Program-made: the position numbers and the translations under genes | NCBI RefSeq assembly: GCF_000735345.1 | Contig: NZ_JMPJ01000051.1 | Span: 58,587 to 122,586 of the forward strand | Direction: 5' to 3' | DNA: 64,000 bases | Source: Ewingella americana ATCC 33852 | Lineage (GTDB): Bacteria > Pseudomonadota > Gammaproteobacteria > Enterobacterales > Enterobacteriaceae | The notes under the pieces: model-generated | Told to the model about the DNA's origin: nothing | Database searches by the model: none | Seen by the model: the letters and a program-made list of their open reading frames with translations, nothing else | In this document: positions 18,196 through 26,928 of the stretch, one piece after another | Position numbering within the stretch: position 1 is the first letter of the stretch | Layout: each line of letters starts with the position of its first letter

Positions 18196-18891
18196 TTAGG
18201 CCGACCAATAAACGCTGACCGGCGTTTGCTGTTGATTCAGCACCGCGCGGACCGGCATTTCGTTGACGTCAGTGCCTTTTTCGGCCCGCTCGTAGACATC
18301 GCGCTTGGCTTCTCCATTCAGATACAAATAGATATTGCGACTGTCGAGAAGCACCGGCAAGGTCAGCGTAATGCGGTCCAGAGGCGCAGTCAGCGGGGTC
18401 ATCCCCAGACAGGTGCGCCCCGAGTCCAAATCCAGCGCCTCGGCGAGATTCGCCGCACCGGGGAACAGTGACGCCGTGTGGCCGTCATCGCCCATGCCAA
18501 GGATCACCACGTCAATGGGGCGCGGCAATTGCTGCAACGCAACTTCGGTGGCGGATGCCCCTTCAAACGGCGACGCGGCATCGTTCTTCAGGCCAATAAA
18601 GGTCGCGGCAAGCGCCGGGCCTTGCAGCAGGTTGTTACGCACCGTTTTTTCATTGCTGGCGCTATTGTCCGGGCTGACCCAACGTTCATCAGCCAGAGTT
18701 ATCACCACCTTGCTCCAATCCAGCTCCTGACGTGCCAGCAGAGTGAACAGGTCGACCGGAGTGCGGCCGCCTGATACCACCAGACTGGCTTTGCCGTTTG
18801 CGGTGATGCCCTCACGCAGGGCATCCGCAATCTTTCCGGCGAAGTTTTGGGTTAGCGCCAGCGCGCCGGAAAATTCGACAAAATTGGCCAT
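18196..18891 (-). CDS. pgl: 6-phosphogluconolactonase, DevB type
   Basis: This 231-residue protein belongs to the glucosamine-6-phosphate isomerase-like Pgl/DevB family (SLVVSGGRTPVDLFTLL, WVSPDNSASNE, ILGMGDDGHTASLFPG). It hydrolyses the lactone made by Zwf. It starts 10 bases after the zwf stop, so the pair is co-transcribed. E. coli uses an unrelated beta-propeller enzyme (YbhE) for this step; the zwf-pgl pairing is common in other Enterobacterales and in Pseudomonas. Confidence 0.95.
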   Translation of the reverse strand: MANFVEFSGALALTQNFAGKIADALREGITANGKASLVVSGGRTPVDLFTLLARQELDWSKVVITLADERWVSPDNSASNEKTVRNNLLQGPALAATFIGLKNDAASPFEGASATEVALQQLPRPIDVVILGMGDDGHTASLFPGAANLAEALDLDSGRTCLGMTPLTAPLDRITLTLPVLLDSRNIYLYLNGEAKRDVYERAEKGTDVNEMPVRAVLNQQQTPVSVYWSA

Positions 18892-18901
18892 CAGTTTCCC
18901 T

Positions 18902-20377
18902 TTATTCGAACTCGTTCCATGAACGACCGTCGCGGGTGATCATCGCAACAGAAGCCACCGGGCCCCAAGTACCAGACTGGTAAGGTTTAGGTGCTTCGCT
19001 CTCAGCTGCCCACGCGTTCATGATGGAGTCAACCCATTTCCAGGCTTCTTCCACTTCGTCACGACGCACGAACAGGGCCTGAATGCCGCGCATGGTTTCC
19101 AGCAGCAGACGCTCGTAAGCATCAGCAATGTGCTGCTCGTTGAAGGTCTCGGAGAAGCTCAGGTCCAGCTTGGTGGTTTGCAGACGGTGTTTGTGTTCCA
19201 GACCCGGCACTTTGTTCAGAACTTCGATCTCAATCCCTTCATCTGGTTGCAGACGAATGGTCAGTTTGTTCTGAGGCAGTTGCTGGTAGGAGTCGCGGAA
19301 CAGGTTCAGCGCAGGGCTCTTGAAGTAAACCACGACTTCTGAACATTTGGTTGGCAGACGTTTACCGGTACGCAGGTAGAAAGGCACGCCAGCCCACTGC
19401 CAGTTATCGATATCCACGCGAATAGAGACGAAGGTTTCAGTGGCGCTGGTTTTGTTCGCGCCCTCTTCTTCCAGATAACCCGGAACCTTCTTACCCTGCA
19501 CGAAACCGGCGGTGTACTGGCCGCGAACGGTGGTTTCACGCACGTTTGACTGGTCGATGCGACGCAGCGAGCGCAGCACTTTAACCTTCTCATCACGGAT
19601 ACGGTCGGTGCTCAGGTCAGCCGGCGGTGACATGGCAATCATGGTCAGGATTTGCAACAGGTGGTTCTGGATCATGTCGCGCATCTGGCCCGCTTTGTCG
19701 AAGTAACCCCAACGGCCTTCGATACCCACTTCTTCCGCCACGGTGATCTGCACGTGGTCGATAGTGCGGTTGTCCCAGTTGCTGGCGAACAGGTTGTTAG
19801 CAAAGCGCAGCGCCAACAGGTTCAGAACGGTTTCTTTACCCAAGTAGTGGTCAATACGGTAAACCTGAGACTCATTGAAATACTCTGCGACCTGGTCATT
19901 GATAACCTGGGAGGATTCCAAAGAGGTGCCGAGCGGCTTCTCCATCACGACGCGCGATGGCTCTTTGTTCAGACCGGCTTCACCCAGACCACGGCAGATG
20001 GCACCAAAGGTGCTTGGCGGCATGGCGAAATAGTTAATGGTGGCGCGGTTCTGCTGGTCGAGCATTTTGCCCAACACTTTGAAGTGCTTGAGGTCGTTGA
20101 CATCGAGGTTACAGAATTCGAAACGAGCGCTGAGTTTTTCCCACAGCTCTGGCTCCATTTTTTCTTTCATAAAGGTCGTCAGGGCTTCTTTAACGACTTC
20201 TACATATGCAGCTCTGTCCCACTCCGCGCGACCTACACCGATGATTTTGGTGTCAGGATGGATGTGGCCAGCCTTTTCTAATTGATACAGGGAAGGCAAC
20301 AGTTTACGGCGCGCAAGATCGCCTTTAGCACCGAAAATAACCAGGTCACACGCCTGGGCTGTCTGGGTTACCGCCAT
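18902..20377 (-). CDS. zwf: Glucose-6-phosphate 1-dehydrogenase Zwf
   Basis: This 491-residue protein equals E. coli Zwf when started at ATG 20377, which has AAGGAGAAG directly upstream; the frame is open further to 20437 but that extension lacks support. It has the NADP motif FGAKGDLARRK, the active-site RIDHYLGKE and conserved EKPLGTSL. It makes 6-phosphogluconolactone and NADPH at the head of the pentose-phosphate and Entner-Doudoroff routes. It is divergent from hexR, with a HexR-type palindrome between them. Confidence 0.97.
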   Translation of the reverse strand: MAVTQTAQACDLVIFGAKGDLARRKLLPSLYQLEKAGHIHPDTKIIGVGRAEWDRAAYVEVVKEALTTFMKEKMEPELWEKLSARFEFCNLDVNDLKHFKVLGKMLDQQNRATINYFAMPPSTFGAICRGLGEAGLNKEPSRVVMEKPLGTSLESSQVINDQVAEYFNESQVYRIDHYLGKETVLNLLALRFANNLFASNWDNRTIDHVQITVAEEVGIEGRWGYFDKAGQMRDMIQNHLLQILTMIAMSPPADLSTDRIRDEKVKVLRSLRRIDQSNVRETTVRGQYTAGFVQGKKVPGYLEEEGANKTSATETFVSIRVDIDNWQWAGVPFYLRTGKRLPTKCSEVVVYFKSPALNLFRDSYQQLPQNKLTIRLQPDEGIEIEVLNKVPGLEHKHRLQTTKLDLSFSETFNEQHIADAYERLLLETMRGIQALFVRRDEVEEAWKWVDSIMNAWAAESEAPKPYQSGTWGPVASVAMITRDGRSWNEFE

Positions 20378-20785
20378 GTTCTTCTCCTTAGTGCAGGAAT
20401 CACCCTCATAATTCATGTTGCAGGGCAATTCCTGCAACCCGAATTATTCGGGGTATCTATTGTAATTTTATTTCAGCCACAATGTACTCTGATCGGTTGT
20501 GAGCAGTAAACCTCGATCTAAGACCTTAATAAATGAATTAAAACCACATATTTTGTCATGGTTGTTAAAATCGTTCAAAAATTACGCGAAGATATGTAAT
20601 TTTATGACAAAACTGATAGCCATTTACCAGATTGAAATTTAGATCTCGGTCATACTCTGGTGATAAAAGCTTGAATTACACCAGTTTGCTCCTGCCAACC
20701 GCAGTTAGCTCGTAGTATATTTTCACCAAACCGACATGATTTCCTCTTTTCACAGAAATCGTTGAAACCTATGAGTGGCACCCTA
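20378..20785. other. zwf-hexR divergent regulatory region
   Basis: This AT-rich gap separates the two divergent genes and must hold both promoters. Apart from the HexR-type palindrome at 20595-20609 I could not fix promoter elements with confidence. Confidence 0.5.
20595..20609. promoter_or_regulatory. Probable HexR operator
   Basis: TGTAATTTTATGACA matches the arms and spacing of the HexR palindrome TGTAATTAAATTACA, with three mismatches. It sits midway between zwf and hexR, where HexR would repress both until 2-keto-3-deoxy-6-phosphogluconate is present. Confidence 0.65.
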
Positions 20786-21655
20786 ATGAATACATTAGAA
20801 AAAATCCAAAGCCATCTGGACATTCTGAGCAAATCCGAGAGGAAAGTCGCAGAAACGATTCTCGCCTCCCCCCAGACCGCCATCCATTGCAGTATCGCGA
20901 CGTTGGCGCGTATGGCAGATGTCAGTGAACCTACTGTAAACCGTTTTTGTCGCCGCCTCGATACCAAAGGTTTTCCAGATTTTAAATTACATTTGGCGCA
21001 AAGTCTGGCTAACGGCACGCCTTATGTGAACCGCAACGTCGATGAAAGCGACGGCGCAGATGCCTATACCGGCAAGATTTTCGAATCCGCCATGGCGACC
21101 CTTGACCAAGTCAAAAACTCGCTGGATATCGGCGCGGTAAACCGTGCGGTTGACCTGCTGACTCAGGCGAAAAAAATCTCTTTCTTCGGCCTCGGGGCCT
21201 CTGCCGCCGTGGCTCACGACGCCATGAACAAGTTCTTCCGCTTCAACATTCCGGTGGTCTATTTCGACGACATCGTGATGCAGCGCATGAGCTGCATGAA
21301 CTGCACCGAAGGCGACGTGGTGGTGCTGATTTCACACACCGGGCGCACCAAAAATCTGGTGGAACTGGCCCATCTGGCGCGGGAAAACGACGCCACGGTG
21401 ATTGCTATCACTTCGCACAACACGCCGCTGGCGAATGAAGCCACGCTGGCGCTGCTGCTGGATGTCCCTGAAGACACCGACGTTTATATGCCGATGGTCT
21501 CGCGTCTGGCTCAACTTACCCTGATTGACGTGCTCGCCACCGGTTTTACCCTGCGTCGCGGGGCAAAATTTAGAGATAACCTGAAGCGGGTCAAAGACGC
21601 GTTGAAAGAATCGCGCTTTGATAAGGGCATGCCAGTCCCAAGCGTTTTTGACTAA
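20786..21655 (+). CDS. hexR: HexR, RpiR-family regulator of central carbon genes
   Basis: This 289-residue protein matches E. coli HexR: an N-terminal helix-turn-helix (VSEPTVNRFCRRLDTKGFPDFK) and a C-terminal SIS sugar-phosphate domain (FFGLGASAAVAHDAMNKF, ISHTGRTKNLVELA). It represses zwf, eda and related genes and is released by 2-keto-3-deoxy-6-phosphogluconate. I chose ATG 20786 (MNTLEKIQ) over ATG 20771 or TTG 20762 because it gives the E. coli length. Confidence 0.94.
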   Translation: MNTLEKIQSHLDILSKSERKVAETILASPQTAIHCSIATLARMADVSEPTVNRFCRRLDTKGFPDFKLHLAQSLANGTPYVNRNVDESDGADAYTGKIFESAMATLDQVKNSLDIGAVNRAVDLLTQAKKISFFGLGASAAVAHDAMNKFFRFNIPVVYFDDIVMQRMSCMNCTEGDVVVLISHTGRTKNLVELAHLARENDATVIAITSHNTPLANEATLALLLDVPEDTDVYMPMVSRLAQLTLIDVLATGFTLRRGAKFRDNLKRVKDALKESRFDKGMPVPSVFD

Positions 21656-21678
21656 GCGTAGACCGAATGAAATAGAAG

Positions 21679-21698
21679 CGCCTTAAAAGGCACTTTTT
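21679..21698 (+). terminator. Weak terminator after hexR
   Basis: A GCCTTAAAAGGC hairpin is followed by ACTTTTTG, 24 bases after the hexR stop. Confidence 0.5.
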
Positions 21699-21910
21699 GA
21701 ACATTCGGACCGCACAAATTAGACATTTTTTAGGGGGTTTGGCACCCTCTGCTGAGGTGATGAACGTCTCAATGCCCGCAGAAGTGTCTCAAACCAAACA
21801 CGCGGCCGGTAACGCAGGTGAAACGCAATGGTCTTAAAATCACACACCGCACCGAAGTAGGTTACCGCTGTTTTTGCATTACACATGTTCACCAGTCAAC
21901 GGAGTAATAC

Positions 21911-23353
21911 ATGTCCAGAAGGCTCAGAAGAACCAAAATTGTTACTACCCTCGGCCCTGCTACTGACCGTGATAATAATCTGGAAAAGGTTATTGCCGCC
22001 GGTGCCAACGTAGTTCGGATGAATTTCTCCCACGGTACCGTTGAAGACCATATTATTCGCGCCAACAAAGTGCGCGAAATCGCCGCCCGCCTCGGGCGCC
22101 ACGTAGCTATCCTCGGTGACTTGCAAGGCCCTAAAATCCGCGTTTCGACCTTCAAGGAAGGCAAAGTCTTCCTGAACATCGGCGACAAATTCCTGCTCGA
22201 CGCCAACATGAGTAAAGGCGAAGGCGATAAAGAGAAAGTGGGTATCGACTATAAAGGCTTACCGGCCGACGTGGTGCCGGGCGATATCCTGCTGCTCGAC
22301 GATGGTCGCGTGCAGCTCAAAGTGCTCGAAGTTCAGGGCATGAAAGTCTTCACCGAAGTGACAGTGGGCGGCCCGCTGTCCAACAATAAAGGCATCAACA
22401 AGCTGGGTGGCGGCCTGTCAGCCGAAGCCCTGACCGAAAAAGACAAAGCCGATATCATCACCGCCGCGAAAATTGGCGTCGACTATCTGGCCGTCTCCTT
22501 CCCGCGCACCGGCGAAGACCTAAACTACGCGCGCCGCTTGGCCCGTGACGCAGGCTGCAACGCGCAAATCGTCTCTAAAGTAGAGCGCGCCGAAGCTGTG
22601 GCAACCGATGCCGCGATGGATGACATCATTCTGGCCTCTGACGTGGTGATGGTTGCCCGTGGTGACTTGGGTGTAGAAATCGGTGACCCAGAGCTGGTGG
22701 GTATCCAGAAGAAACTGATCCGTCGTGCTCGCCAGCTAAACCGTGCCGTGATCACCGCGACCCAGATGATGGAGTCGATGATCACTAACCCAATGCCGAC
22801 CCGTGCTGAAGTCATGGACGTCGCTAACGCCGTGCTCGACGGCACCGACGCCGTGATGCTTTCTGCTGAAACCGCAGCGGGCCAGTACCCGTCTGAAACC
22901 GTGGCCGCCATGGCGCGTGTTTGTCTGGGTGCCGAGAAGATCCCAAGCATCAACGTGTCTAAGCACCGTCTGGACGTGGAGTTCGACAACATTGAAGAAG
23001 CCATTGCCATGTCTTCAATGTATGCCGCCAACCACCTGAAAGGCGTCACGGCAATCATCGCTATGACCGAGTCTGGCCGCACCGCGCTGATGATGTCCCG
23101 TATCAGCTCTGGTCTGCCAATCTTCGCCATGTCGCGCCACGAGCATACGCTGAACCTCACCGCCATCTACCGTGGCGTGACGCCAGTGTTCTTCGACAGC
23201 AATAATGATGGTGTAGCCGCCGCGCACGACGCCGTTACCCTGCTGCGCGACAAAGGTTATCTGTTGTCCGGCGACTTGGTTATCGTGACTCAGGGCGACG
23301 TTATGAGCACCACGGGTACCACAAATACCAGTCGCGTATTGCGTGTAGAATAA
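21911..23353 (+). CDS. pykA: Pyruvate kinase II
   Basis: This 480-residue protein has the catalytic core [28 protein letters not shown], the signature [24 protein letters not shown] and [11 protein letters not shown]. It makes pyruvate and ATP from phosphoenolpyruvate; PykA-type enzymes are AMP-activated. It lies downstream of hexR as in E. coli, with a 255-base gap and its own terminator. Confidence 0.97.
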   Translation: MSRRLRRTKIVTTLGPATDRDNNLEKVIAAGANVVRMNFSHGTVEDHIIRANKVREIAARLGRHVAILGDLQGPKIRVSTFKEGKVFLNIGDKFLLDANMSKGEGDKEKVGIDYKGLPADVVPGDILLLDDGRVQLKVLEVQGMKVFTEVTVGGPLSNNKGINKLGGGLSAEALTEKDKADIITAAKIGVDYLAVSFPRTGEDLNYARRLARDAGCNAQIVSKVERAEAVATDAAMDDIILASDVVMVARGDLGVEIGDPELVGIQKKLIRRARQLNRAVITATQMMESMITNPMPTRAEVMDVANAVLDGTDAVMLSAETAAGQYPSETVAAMARVCLGAEKIPSINVSKHRLDVEFDNIEEAIAMSSMYAANHLKGVTAIIAMTESGRTALMMSRISSGLPIFAMSRHEHTLNLTAIYRGVTPVFFDSNNDGVAAAHDAVTLLRDKGYLLSGDLVIVTQGDVMSTTGTTNTSRVLRVE

Positions 23354-23418
23354 TACCCCGCCTTATAACAAGGGAACTCAGCTTCCCTTAATAAAGGTTA
23401 GTAATAAATAAGTACTAA

Positions 23419-23448
23419 AAAGCCGATTCATCAGAATCGGTTTTTTTT
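23419..23448 (+). terminator. Terminator of pykA
   Basis: A 7-bp perfect stem (CCGATTC/GAATCGG, loop ATCA) is followed by eight T residues. Confidence 0.9.
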
Positions 23449-23750
23449 ATTTTTGTTCTCTCGCGTTATTAATTTTTTGCAGAATGACTTCACTCAGAGA
23501 TTAATAAACTGTTTTATTTTACCGCTATTTTTGCTCTTTATAATTCCACAAGGTAATAAGGGTTTGGCGAAGAGAATCCAAAGCCACAATCTTAATAATG
23601 GATAATATTCCATATCTGCGGTTTAAAGTTGTTCCTAAGTGGATCATTTGGAATAACAAACCTAGAAAGATCCTATGTGAATATTCGCAAATCCGGCCAA
23701 AAACCACTAAAAACGTGATATCTGTCACAAAAAATTATTAACGCGGCTAC
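23449..23750. other. AT-rich gap between pykA and the siderophore operon
   Basis: No gene is supported here; a short minus-strand open frame at 23525-23728 has no ribosome site or recognisable protein. The region ends at the Fur-box cluster. Confidence 0.5.
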
Positions 23751-23756
23751 TTTGAT

Positions 23757-23775
23757 GAGAATGTTTATCATTGTC
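23757..23775 (+). promoter_or_regulatory. Fur box 1 upstream of dfoJ
   Basis: GAGAATGTTTATCATTGTC matches 15 of 19 bases of the Fur consensus GATAATGATAATCATTATC. It lies just upstream of the proposed -35 element. Confidence 0.75.
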
Positions 23776-23776
23776 A

Positions 23777-23804
23777 TTGAATGATAATGATTTGCATTTA
23801 TAAT
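23777..23804 (+). promoter_or_regulatory. Probable sigma-70 promoter of dfoJAC, overlapped by Fur box 2
   Basis: A TTGAAT -35 (23777-23782) and a perfect TATAAT -10 (23799-23804) are 16 bases apart. A second Fur-like box (GATAATGATTTGCATTTAT, 23783-23801, 13 of 19) covers the spacer and -10, so Fe-Fur should block polymerase. The predicted leader before the dfoJ ATG is about 215 bases. Confidence 0.65.
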
Positions 23805-24027
23805 GTTCCTCATCGGTTAATGACCTAAAAAATGCCAATCATAGGAATTTACACCAGACAAAAGACTGATAATTTGCCTTAACTAACTATCATTTTACTC
23901 AACTCGCATTAGCGCGGCGCTTACCCGTGCCTGATGACTAATAAACTTAATTTAACTATCCCGGCTAAGGCTGGCGGCTTCCCCACGCCTGCTGCAAGCC
24001 CAAAGGGTTAGCAATAAGGAATGTTTC

Positions 24028-25584
24028 ATGAGCCAAATAAATTATTCCGAACTCTCTTTTACCCACAAAATGGTAAATGAAAATCAGGGTTTTATTTTCA
24101 ATCAACACTCGACAGATGAGTGGCAACAACACATTGAAAATGGCCTTGAAATAATCAAAGGCCATATTAATAACAAGGAAAAACCTTTCTCGGGTATTTC
24201 TCCGGCAGAATTAGCCGATCAGTTCCGCCATATTGACCTGACTCAGCCCCTGCCCGGAACTAGATTGGCGCTGGAAGAATTAGATGATTTATATCTGCAA
24301 CATGCGGTCTATTTCCACCACCCAAAATACATCGCACACCTTAATTGCCCGACGGTGGTGCCAGCCCAATTGGCAGAGCTATTTATCAGCGCGATCAACT
24401 CCTCAGTGGATACTTGGGACCAGAGCGCAGGCGGCACGCTGATTGAGCAGAAAGTCATCGACTGGACGCTGGCGCGGATCAAATTCGGCCCGCAGTCGGA
24501 CGGCATTTTCACCAGCGGCGGCACTCAATCTAACCTGATGGCGATGCTGCTAGCCCGTGATGCTTTCTGCAAACGCACTCACCCCGAGCACAGCATCAAA
24601 TATCAGGGGCTGCCGTCAGACGCCAATCGCTGGCGCATTTTCACCTCGCAGGTGAGCCACTTCAGCATCCAAAAATCCGCCGCCCTGCTCGGCCTTGGCT
24701 ATGACGCCGTGGTGCCCGTGGCCTGCGATGATGCCTTCCGCATGGACGCCGACGCCCTGAAACAGGAGATGGCGCGCTGCCACGCCGAGGGGCTGATCCC
24801 TATCGCCGTGGTCGCCACCGCCGGAACCACCGATTTTGGCAGCATCGACCCGCTGCATGAAATCTCACAGGTATGTCGCAGCGAAAACATCTGGATGCAC
24901 GTGGATGCAGCCTACGGCTGCGGGCTGCTGGTATCGCCACACCACCGCCAGCGCATTGACGGCATTGAGCTGGCCGATTCCGTCACCGTCGATTACCACA
25001 AATCCTTCTTCCAGCCGGTGAGCTGCAGCGCGTTCTTCGTCAACGACCAGAAGCATTTCGAGCACGTGGCTTGGTATGCCGACTACCTCAACCCGTTGAG
25101 CGCCAAGCTGGAAGGCACGCCGAACTTGGTCAACAAGAGCATTCAAACCACCCGCCGCTTTGACGCACTGAAAATGTGGCTGACGCTGCGCATCATGGGT
25201 CAGCAGGCGCTGGGCGAATCCTTCGACACCCTGCTGGCATTGGCGGTTGAAGGCCACCAGCAGATGGTCAATCACCCGAACATCGAGGTGCTGCATAAGC
25301 CGGAACTCAGCACGCTGGTGTTCCGCTTTGTGCCGCGCCAGTCGTTGAACGACGAGCAGCTGGACGCCGTGAACGCCGACATTCGCAAAGCCATTTTCCG
25401 CTCGGGCAATGCGGTGATCGCCGGCACCAAGGTCAATCAGCGCCAGTATTTGAAATTTACCCTGCTCAATCCAGCCACCACCGCTGCAGACATTGCCGAC
25501 GTGATTGGCCTGATTGTGCATTACGGCAAAGAGCTGACCAGCGCAGCGCTTAATACAGCTTTTCAACAAGGAACTGGCGAGTAA
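24028..25584 (+). CDS. dfoJ: DfoJ, lysine decarboxylase for desferrioxamine synthesis
   Basis: This 518-residue group II PLP decarboxylase makes cadaverine from lysine, the first step of desferrioxamine assembly. It has TSGGTQSNLMA (phosphate site), HVDAAYGCGLL (Asp contacting the pyridine N) and SVTVDYHKSFFQPV (Schiff-base Lys). AAGGA lies just upstream of the ATG. It opens the dfoJAC run, 10 bases ahead of dfoA, behind Fur boxes. It resembles DfoJ/DesA rather than the inducible CadA, which has a different fold. Confidence 0.9.
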   Translation: MSQINYSELSFTHKMVNENQGFIFNQHSTDEWQQHIENGLEIIKGHINNKEKPFSGISPAELADQFRHIDLTQPLPGTRLALEELDDLYLQHAVYFHHPKYIAHLNCPTVVPAQLAELFISAINSSVDTWDQSAGGTLIEQKVIDWTLARIKFGPQSDGIFTSGGTQSNLMAMLLARDAFCKRTHPEHSIKYQGLPSDANRWRIFTSQVSHFSIQKSAALLGLGYDAVVPVACDDAFRMDADALKQEMARCHAEGLIPIAVVATAGTTDFGSIDPLHEISQVCRSENIWMHVDAAYGCGLLVSPHHRQRIDGIELADSVTVDYHKSFFQPVSCSAFFVNDQKHFEHVAWYADYLNPLSAKLEGTPNLVNKSIQTTRRFDALKMWLTLRIMGQQALGESFDTLLALAVEGHQQMVNHPNIEVLHKPELSTLVFRFVPRQSLNDEQLDAVNADIRKAIFRSGNAVIAGTKVNQRQYLKFTLLNPATTAADIADVIGLIVHYGKELTSAALNTAFQQGTGE

Positions 25585-25594
25585 GGAACACACT

Positions 25595-26905
25595 ATGTCT
25601 ATGACGCAAAACAGCACTCAAACCTATGATTTTATTGCCGTGGGCATCGGCCCGTTCAACCTCGGACTGGCCTGCCTGACGGACCCGATTGAGCAGCTCA
25701 ACGGGCTGTTTATCGACCAAAACCCGGGCTTCGACTGGCACACCGGCATGATGCTCGAGAGCGCTATGCTGCAAACCCCGTTTATGGCGGATTTGGTGAC
25801 GCTGGCGGACCCAACCAGCCGTTTCAGCTTCCTCAACTATCTGAAGCAGAAAGGCAAAATCTACTCTTTCTACATTCGTGAAAACTTCTTCATGATGCGC
25901 AAAGAGTTCAACCAGTACTGCCAGTGGGTGTGCAGCGAGCTGTCTAATTTGAAATTCGCCACCCGCGTCGAAATGGTCACTTGGGATGAAGCCAAGCAGT
26001 GCTATCTGGTTCACACCCAGTCAACACAAAGCAGCGAAAAAGCGGTGTATCAGGCCAAGCGACTGGTGCTGGGCACCGGCCCTTCAGCCTGGATGCCGCC
26101 CTGCTCGCGCGGCGTAAGCCAACAAATTCACCACTCCAGCGCCTACTTGCCGAACAAAGAGCAGGTGCAAAGCTCGAAATCCATCACCGTGGTGGGCAGT
26201 GGTCAAAGCGCGGCGGAAATTTACTATGACCTGCTTTCAGACATCGAAAAGCATGACTATCAGCTGACGTGGGTGACGCGCGCGCCGCGCTTCTACCCGC
26301 TGGAGTACAGCAAACTGACGCTGGAGATGACCTCGCCGGAGTATATCGACTACTTCCACGAGCTGCCGATGAGCAAGCGCGACCAGCTCAATCGCGAGCA
26401 AAAAGGCTTATACAAAGGCATAAATATCAGCCTTATCAATGACATTTATGACCTGATGTACACCAAGCGGCTCGACGGCCCGCTGAACGTTAATCTCTAC
26501 ACCCATTCCGAATTAACCGCCATGAGCCGCAACCCTGACGGCACGCTGGACATGACCTTCCTGCAACAAGAGCAGCAGCAGGAGTATCGCCATAACACTG
26601 AATCAGTGATTTTGGCGACCGGCTATGGCTACCAGCCGCCGCAGTGCATTGAAGGCATTCACTCGCGCATCCAGTGGGACGACGCCGGGCGTTTCGCGGT
26701 CAATCGCAACTACAGCATTGACGCCAACAACCAGATTTTTGTGCAAAACGCCGAGCTGCACACCCACGGCTTCGTTACGCCAGACTTGGGCATGGCCTGC
26801 TACCGCAACAGCAGCATCATCCGCGCCATGCTCGATGACGATATTTATCCGATTGAAAAAGCCATCGCGTTCCAGACATTTTGCGCCCGCGAACTGGGTG
26901 AATAA
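25595..26905 (+). CDS. dfoA: DfoA, cadaverine N-monooxygenase
   Basis: This 436-residue flavoprotein belongs to the L-lysine 6-monooxygenase (IucD-like) family. It has the FAD motif VGIGPFNLGLACL, the NADPH motif VVGSGQSAAEIYYD and the ATGYGY motif near residue 345. In this operon the substrate is inferred to be cadaverine, giving N-hydroxycadaverine. It is second in dfoJAC, 23 bases before dfoC. Confidence 0.92.
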   Translation: MSMTQNSTQTYDFIAVGIGPFNLGLACLTDPIEQLNGLFIDQNPGFDWHTGMMLESAMLQTPFMADLVTLADPTSRFSFLNYLKQKGKIYSFYIRENFFMMRKEFNQYCQWVCSELSNLKFATRVEMVTWDEAKQCYLVHTQSTQSSEKAVYQAKRLVLGTGPSAWMPPCSRGVSQQIHHSSAYLPNKEQVQSSKSITVVGSGQSAAEIYYDLLSDIEKHDYQLTWVTRAPRFYPLEYSKLTLEMTSPEYIDYFHELPMSKRDQLNREQKGLYKGINISLINDIYDLMYTKRLDGPLNVNLYTHSELTAMSRNPDGTLDMTFLQQEQQQEYRHNTESVILATGYGYQPPQCIEGIHSRIQWDDAGRFAVNRNYSIDANNQIFVQNAELHTHGFVTPDLGMACYRNSSIIRAMLDDDIYPIEKAIAFQTFCARELGE

Positions 26906-26928
26906 CCCCCAATCAAGGAGACATAACC

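Noticed and set aside
23525-23728. 67-codon minus-strand open frame upstream of dfoJ
   Set aside because: No ribosome site or similarity, and it overlaps AT-rich regulatory DNA.
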